From: JACVRX01 sp035697245 | Lineage (GTDB): Bacteria; Actinomycetota; Actinomycetes; Jiangellales; Jiangellaceae | DNA length: 6,103 nt | NCBI GenBank assembly: GCA_035697245.1 | Contig: DASSDH010000096.1 | Span: 1-6,103 of the forward strand | Direction: 5' to 3' | Shown: piece after piece, positions 5,630 to 6,103 of the stretch | Position numbering within the stretch: position 1 is the stretch's first letter | Layout of the letters: each line of letters starts with the position of its first letter | Translations under genes and position numbers: made by a program | The notes under the pieces: generated by a model | The model's database searches: none | What the model saw: only the letters and a program-made list of their open reading frames with translations | Told to the model about the DNA's origin: nothing

Positions 5630-5658
5630 CGGCCGGTAGGCTCGCGAGCCACCGGCCG
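5630..5658. repeat. Strong palindrome upstream of mdh (hairpin terminator or operator)
   Basis: Two nested inverted repeats form an almost perfect palindrome two bases after the DUF3017 stop. The outer arms are GGCCGGT (5631-5637) and ACCGGCC (5651-5657), extended by C5630/G5658. The inner core GGCTCG/CGAGCC (5639-5650) is self-complementary, with one unpaired A at 5638. As RNA it would fold into a long GC-rich stem with a CGCG tetraloop. No T-run follows, so it would be a non-canonical terminator at best. It overlaps a candidate mdh -10 box (5637-5642), so it could instead be a dyad operator or form the base of the mdh leader. Confidence 0.6.
5637..5642 (+). promoter_or_regulatory. mdh: Candidate -10 element for mdh
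   Basis: TAGGCT fits the actinobacterial TAnnnT -10 well and shares the CGGTAGG context seen before the DUF3017 gene. It predicts a start near 5649 and a ~32-base leader to the mdh ATG, with GGAGG (5670-5674) 6 bases before the start codon. The box lies inside the palindrome at 5630-5658. No -35 is evident. Confidence 0.4.
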
Positions 5659-5680
5659 GAACGACACCTGGAGGTCCTCG

Positions 5681-6103
5681 ATGGCGCGTCAGGGCAAGGT
5701 CACTGTTGTCGGTGCGGGCTTCTACGGCTCGACAACCGCGCAGCGGCTGGCCGAATACGACATCCTCGAGACCGTCGTCCTCACCGACATCATCGAGGGC
5801 AAGCCAGAGGGCCTTGCCCTCGACCTGAACCAGTCCCGCCCGATCGAGTGCTTCGAAACAACGGTCGTCGGGCAGGCCACCGGAACCGATGGCTCCGGTT
5901 ACGAGGTCATCGCCGGCTCGGACATCGTGGTTATTACCGCCGGCCTCCCGCGCAAGCCCGGTATGAGCCGGATGGACCTCATCGAGACGAACGCCAAGAT
6001 CGTGCGGTCGGTCGCCGAGAACGTGGCGCAACACGCACCGGACTCCGTTGTCATCGTCGTCTCCAACCCGCTGGACGAGATGACCGCGCTTGCGCAGATC
6101 GCC
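5681..6103 (+). CDS. mdh: Malate dehydrogenase, LDH-like type, 5' part
   Basis: The first 141 residues are present and the gene runs off the right edge. The enzyme interconverts malate and oxaloacetate with NAD in the TCA cycle. The Rossmann motif VVGAGFYGS (9-17) is followed by VVLTDI (32-37), whose Asp36 at the second strand's end indicates NAD preference. EGLALDLNQSRP (43-54) is typical of the LDH-like class. Substrate specificity is set by AGLPRKPGMSRMDL (87-100): Arg91, at the position that is Gln in lactate dehydrogenases, marks a malate enzyme, and Arg97 is the second substrate arginine. SNPLDEMT (128-135) supplies the conserved Asn. This differs from the GAAGQIGY-type MDH found in Streptomyces and mycobacteria and resembles the Chloroflexus-type. 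The start is ATG 5681, with GGAGG 6 bases upstream. The catalytic His and the C-terminal domain lie outside the window. Confidence 0.95.
   Translation, partial: MARQGKVTVVGAGFYGSTTAQRLAEYDILETVVLTDIIEGKPEGLALDLNQSRPIECFETTVVGQATGTDGSGYEVIAGSDIVVITAGLPRKPGMSRMDLIETNAKIVRSVAENVAQHAPDSVVIVVSNPLDEMTALAQIA

Overview
The window comes from a high-GC actinobacterial chromosome. It shows strong GC bias at third codon positions, GTG starts, and conserved actinobacterial genes: a SigE-family ECF sigma factor, a PerM/DUF6350 membrane protein, purN-purH, DUF5302, DUF3017 and an LDH-like malate dehydrogenase. The order perM, purN, purH, DUF3017, mdh is a familiar actinobacterial chromosomal neighbourhood. 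The LDH-like mdh and the lack of folD between purH and DUF3017 set it apart from the Streptomyces arrangement as I remember it. I cannot name the genus.

Layout. At 1-1000, on the minus strand, lies a two-gene regulatory unit: an ECF sigma factor followed, with an 11-base overlap, by a single-pass membrane protein that runs off the left edge. The second gene's Shine-Dalgarno sits inside a small hairpin just before its ATG. A candidate ECF-type promoter lies upstream of the sigma gene. At 1150-2319 (plus) is the polytopic membrane protein PerM. At 2326-2688 (minus) is a small three-helix membrane protein, convergent with perM and divergent from purN. At 2744-4932 (plus) are purN and purH, which overlap by 4 bases. 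At 4983-5207 is a small charged DUF5302 protein, at 5325-5627 a DUF3017 membrane protein, and from 5681 to the right edge the first 141 residues of malate dehydrogenase, preceded by a strong palindrome.

Function. PurN and PurH both use 10-formyltetrahydrofolate in de novo purine synthesis: PurN makes FGAR, and PurH performs the last two steps to IMP. Mdh is a TCA-cycle enzyme. PerM relates to cell division in mycobacteria. The sigma/membrane-protein pair is most likely a separate signalling unit that happens to sit beside this core block.

I found no mobile element, tRNA or rRNA gene, CRISPR array or exotic defence system. The most interesting signals are small regulatory structures: the RBS hairpin at the sigma/membrane-protein junction, the ECF-like promoter, the palindrome over a candidate -10 box upstream of mdh, and the inverted small membrane gene between perM and purN.
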